The notes below the pieces were generated by a model, which saw nothing but the letters and a program-made list of their open reading frames with translations, was not told the origin of the DNA and did no database searches. This document shows, piece by piece, positions 42,631 to 42,646 of a stretch of DNA of 42,646 nt. This DNA is from an uncultured Lachnospiraceae bacterium (GTDB taxonomy: Bacteria > Bacillota > Clostridia > Lachnospirales > Lachnospiraceae). The stretch spans positions 1-42,646 of the forward strand of contig CAJTZH010000008.1 in assembly GCA_910584325.1 (NCBI GenBank). The letters are read 5' to 3'. Position 1 is the stretch's first letter, and the number at the start of each line of letters is the position of its first letter. The position numbers and the translations under genes are program-made.

Positions 42631-42646
42631 TCATAACTCTTATCAG

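Noticed and set aside
1..42646. tRNA, rRNA, CRISPR arrays and complete insertion sequences
   Set aside because: None was recognised on either strand: no regular repeat-spacer array, no transposase, no conserved rRNA or tRNA segments.

Overview
The window looks like chromosome of a gut-type Clostridia bacterium, most likely a member of the Lachnospiraceae. The evidence is the moderate G+C content, strong AGGAGG-type ribosome sites, LytTR/GHKL and Bce/Bcr-type two-component systems, an Fst-like type I toxin and many clostridial accessory families. No rRNA, tRNA or CRISPR array was seen. The species cannot be fixed from the sequence.

Region 1 (1-8104) is accessory and partly decayed. It holds a broken DUF2461 gene, a frameshifted small gene, a BFD-like [2Fe-2S] protein, a coiled-coil protein and a Fic-fold protein whose catalytic His is replaced by Gln. 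A very AT-rich 929-residue NACHT-type STAND ATPase with pentapeptide-like C-terminal repeats follows. Next come a type I restriction specificity subunit that has lost its first half and a HEPN protein with an R-x4-H motif. Together 2.0-7.7 kb reads as a small defence island. Just downstream is a compact type I toxin-antitoxin locus with a 32-residue toxin, a convergent antisense RNA and a shared terminator.

Region 2 (8417-24188) is a series of regulator-plus-output modules. These are a TetR regulator with an asymmetric heterodimeric ABC exporter; a LytTR regulator and GHKL kinase with a coiled-coil protein of unknown role; a DUF5131 protein; a membrane-anchored protein with a one-base poly-A frameshift; a cytoplasmic GH5 glycosidase; a MerR/GyrI-like regulator behind a 19-bp-spacer promoter; a second coiled-coil protein related to the first; and a regulator/ABC/permease/kinase set of the bacitracin or lantibiotic resistance type with four phased operator repeats.

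Region 3 (24126-34834) is metabolic. A polar amino acid ABC importer reads leftward, and its binding protein appears circularly permuted. A MATE efflux pump, TrmO, a VapBC-like toxin-antitoxin pair bracketed by 17-bp direct repeats and a HAD hydrolase follow. Then come sulfur amino acid genes (transsulfuration-family enzyme, MalY/PatB-type C-S lyase, serine acetyltransferase) with TcdA between them.

Region 4 (34889-42646) holds two HTH regulators meeting at a long shared terminator, an orphan SsuA/THI5-like lipoprotein, a PHP phosphoesterase, a membrane-anchored C39-like peptidase, a LysR regulator, adenylosuccinate synthetase and a HAD hydrolase. The most unusual items are the AT-rich NACHT gene beside the truncated hsdS and HEPN genes, the Fst-like antisense locus, and the rearranged amino acid binding protein.
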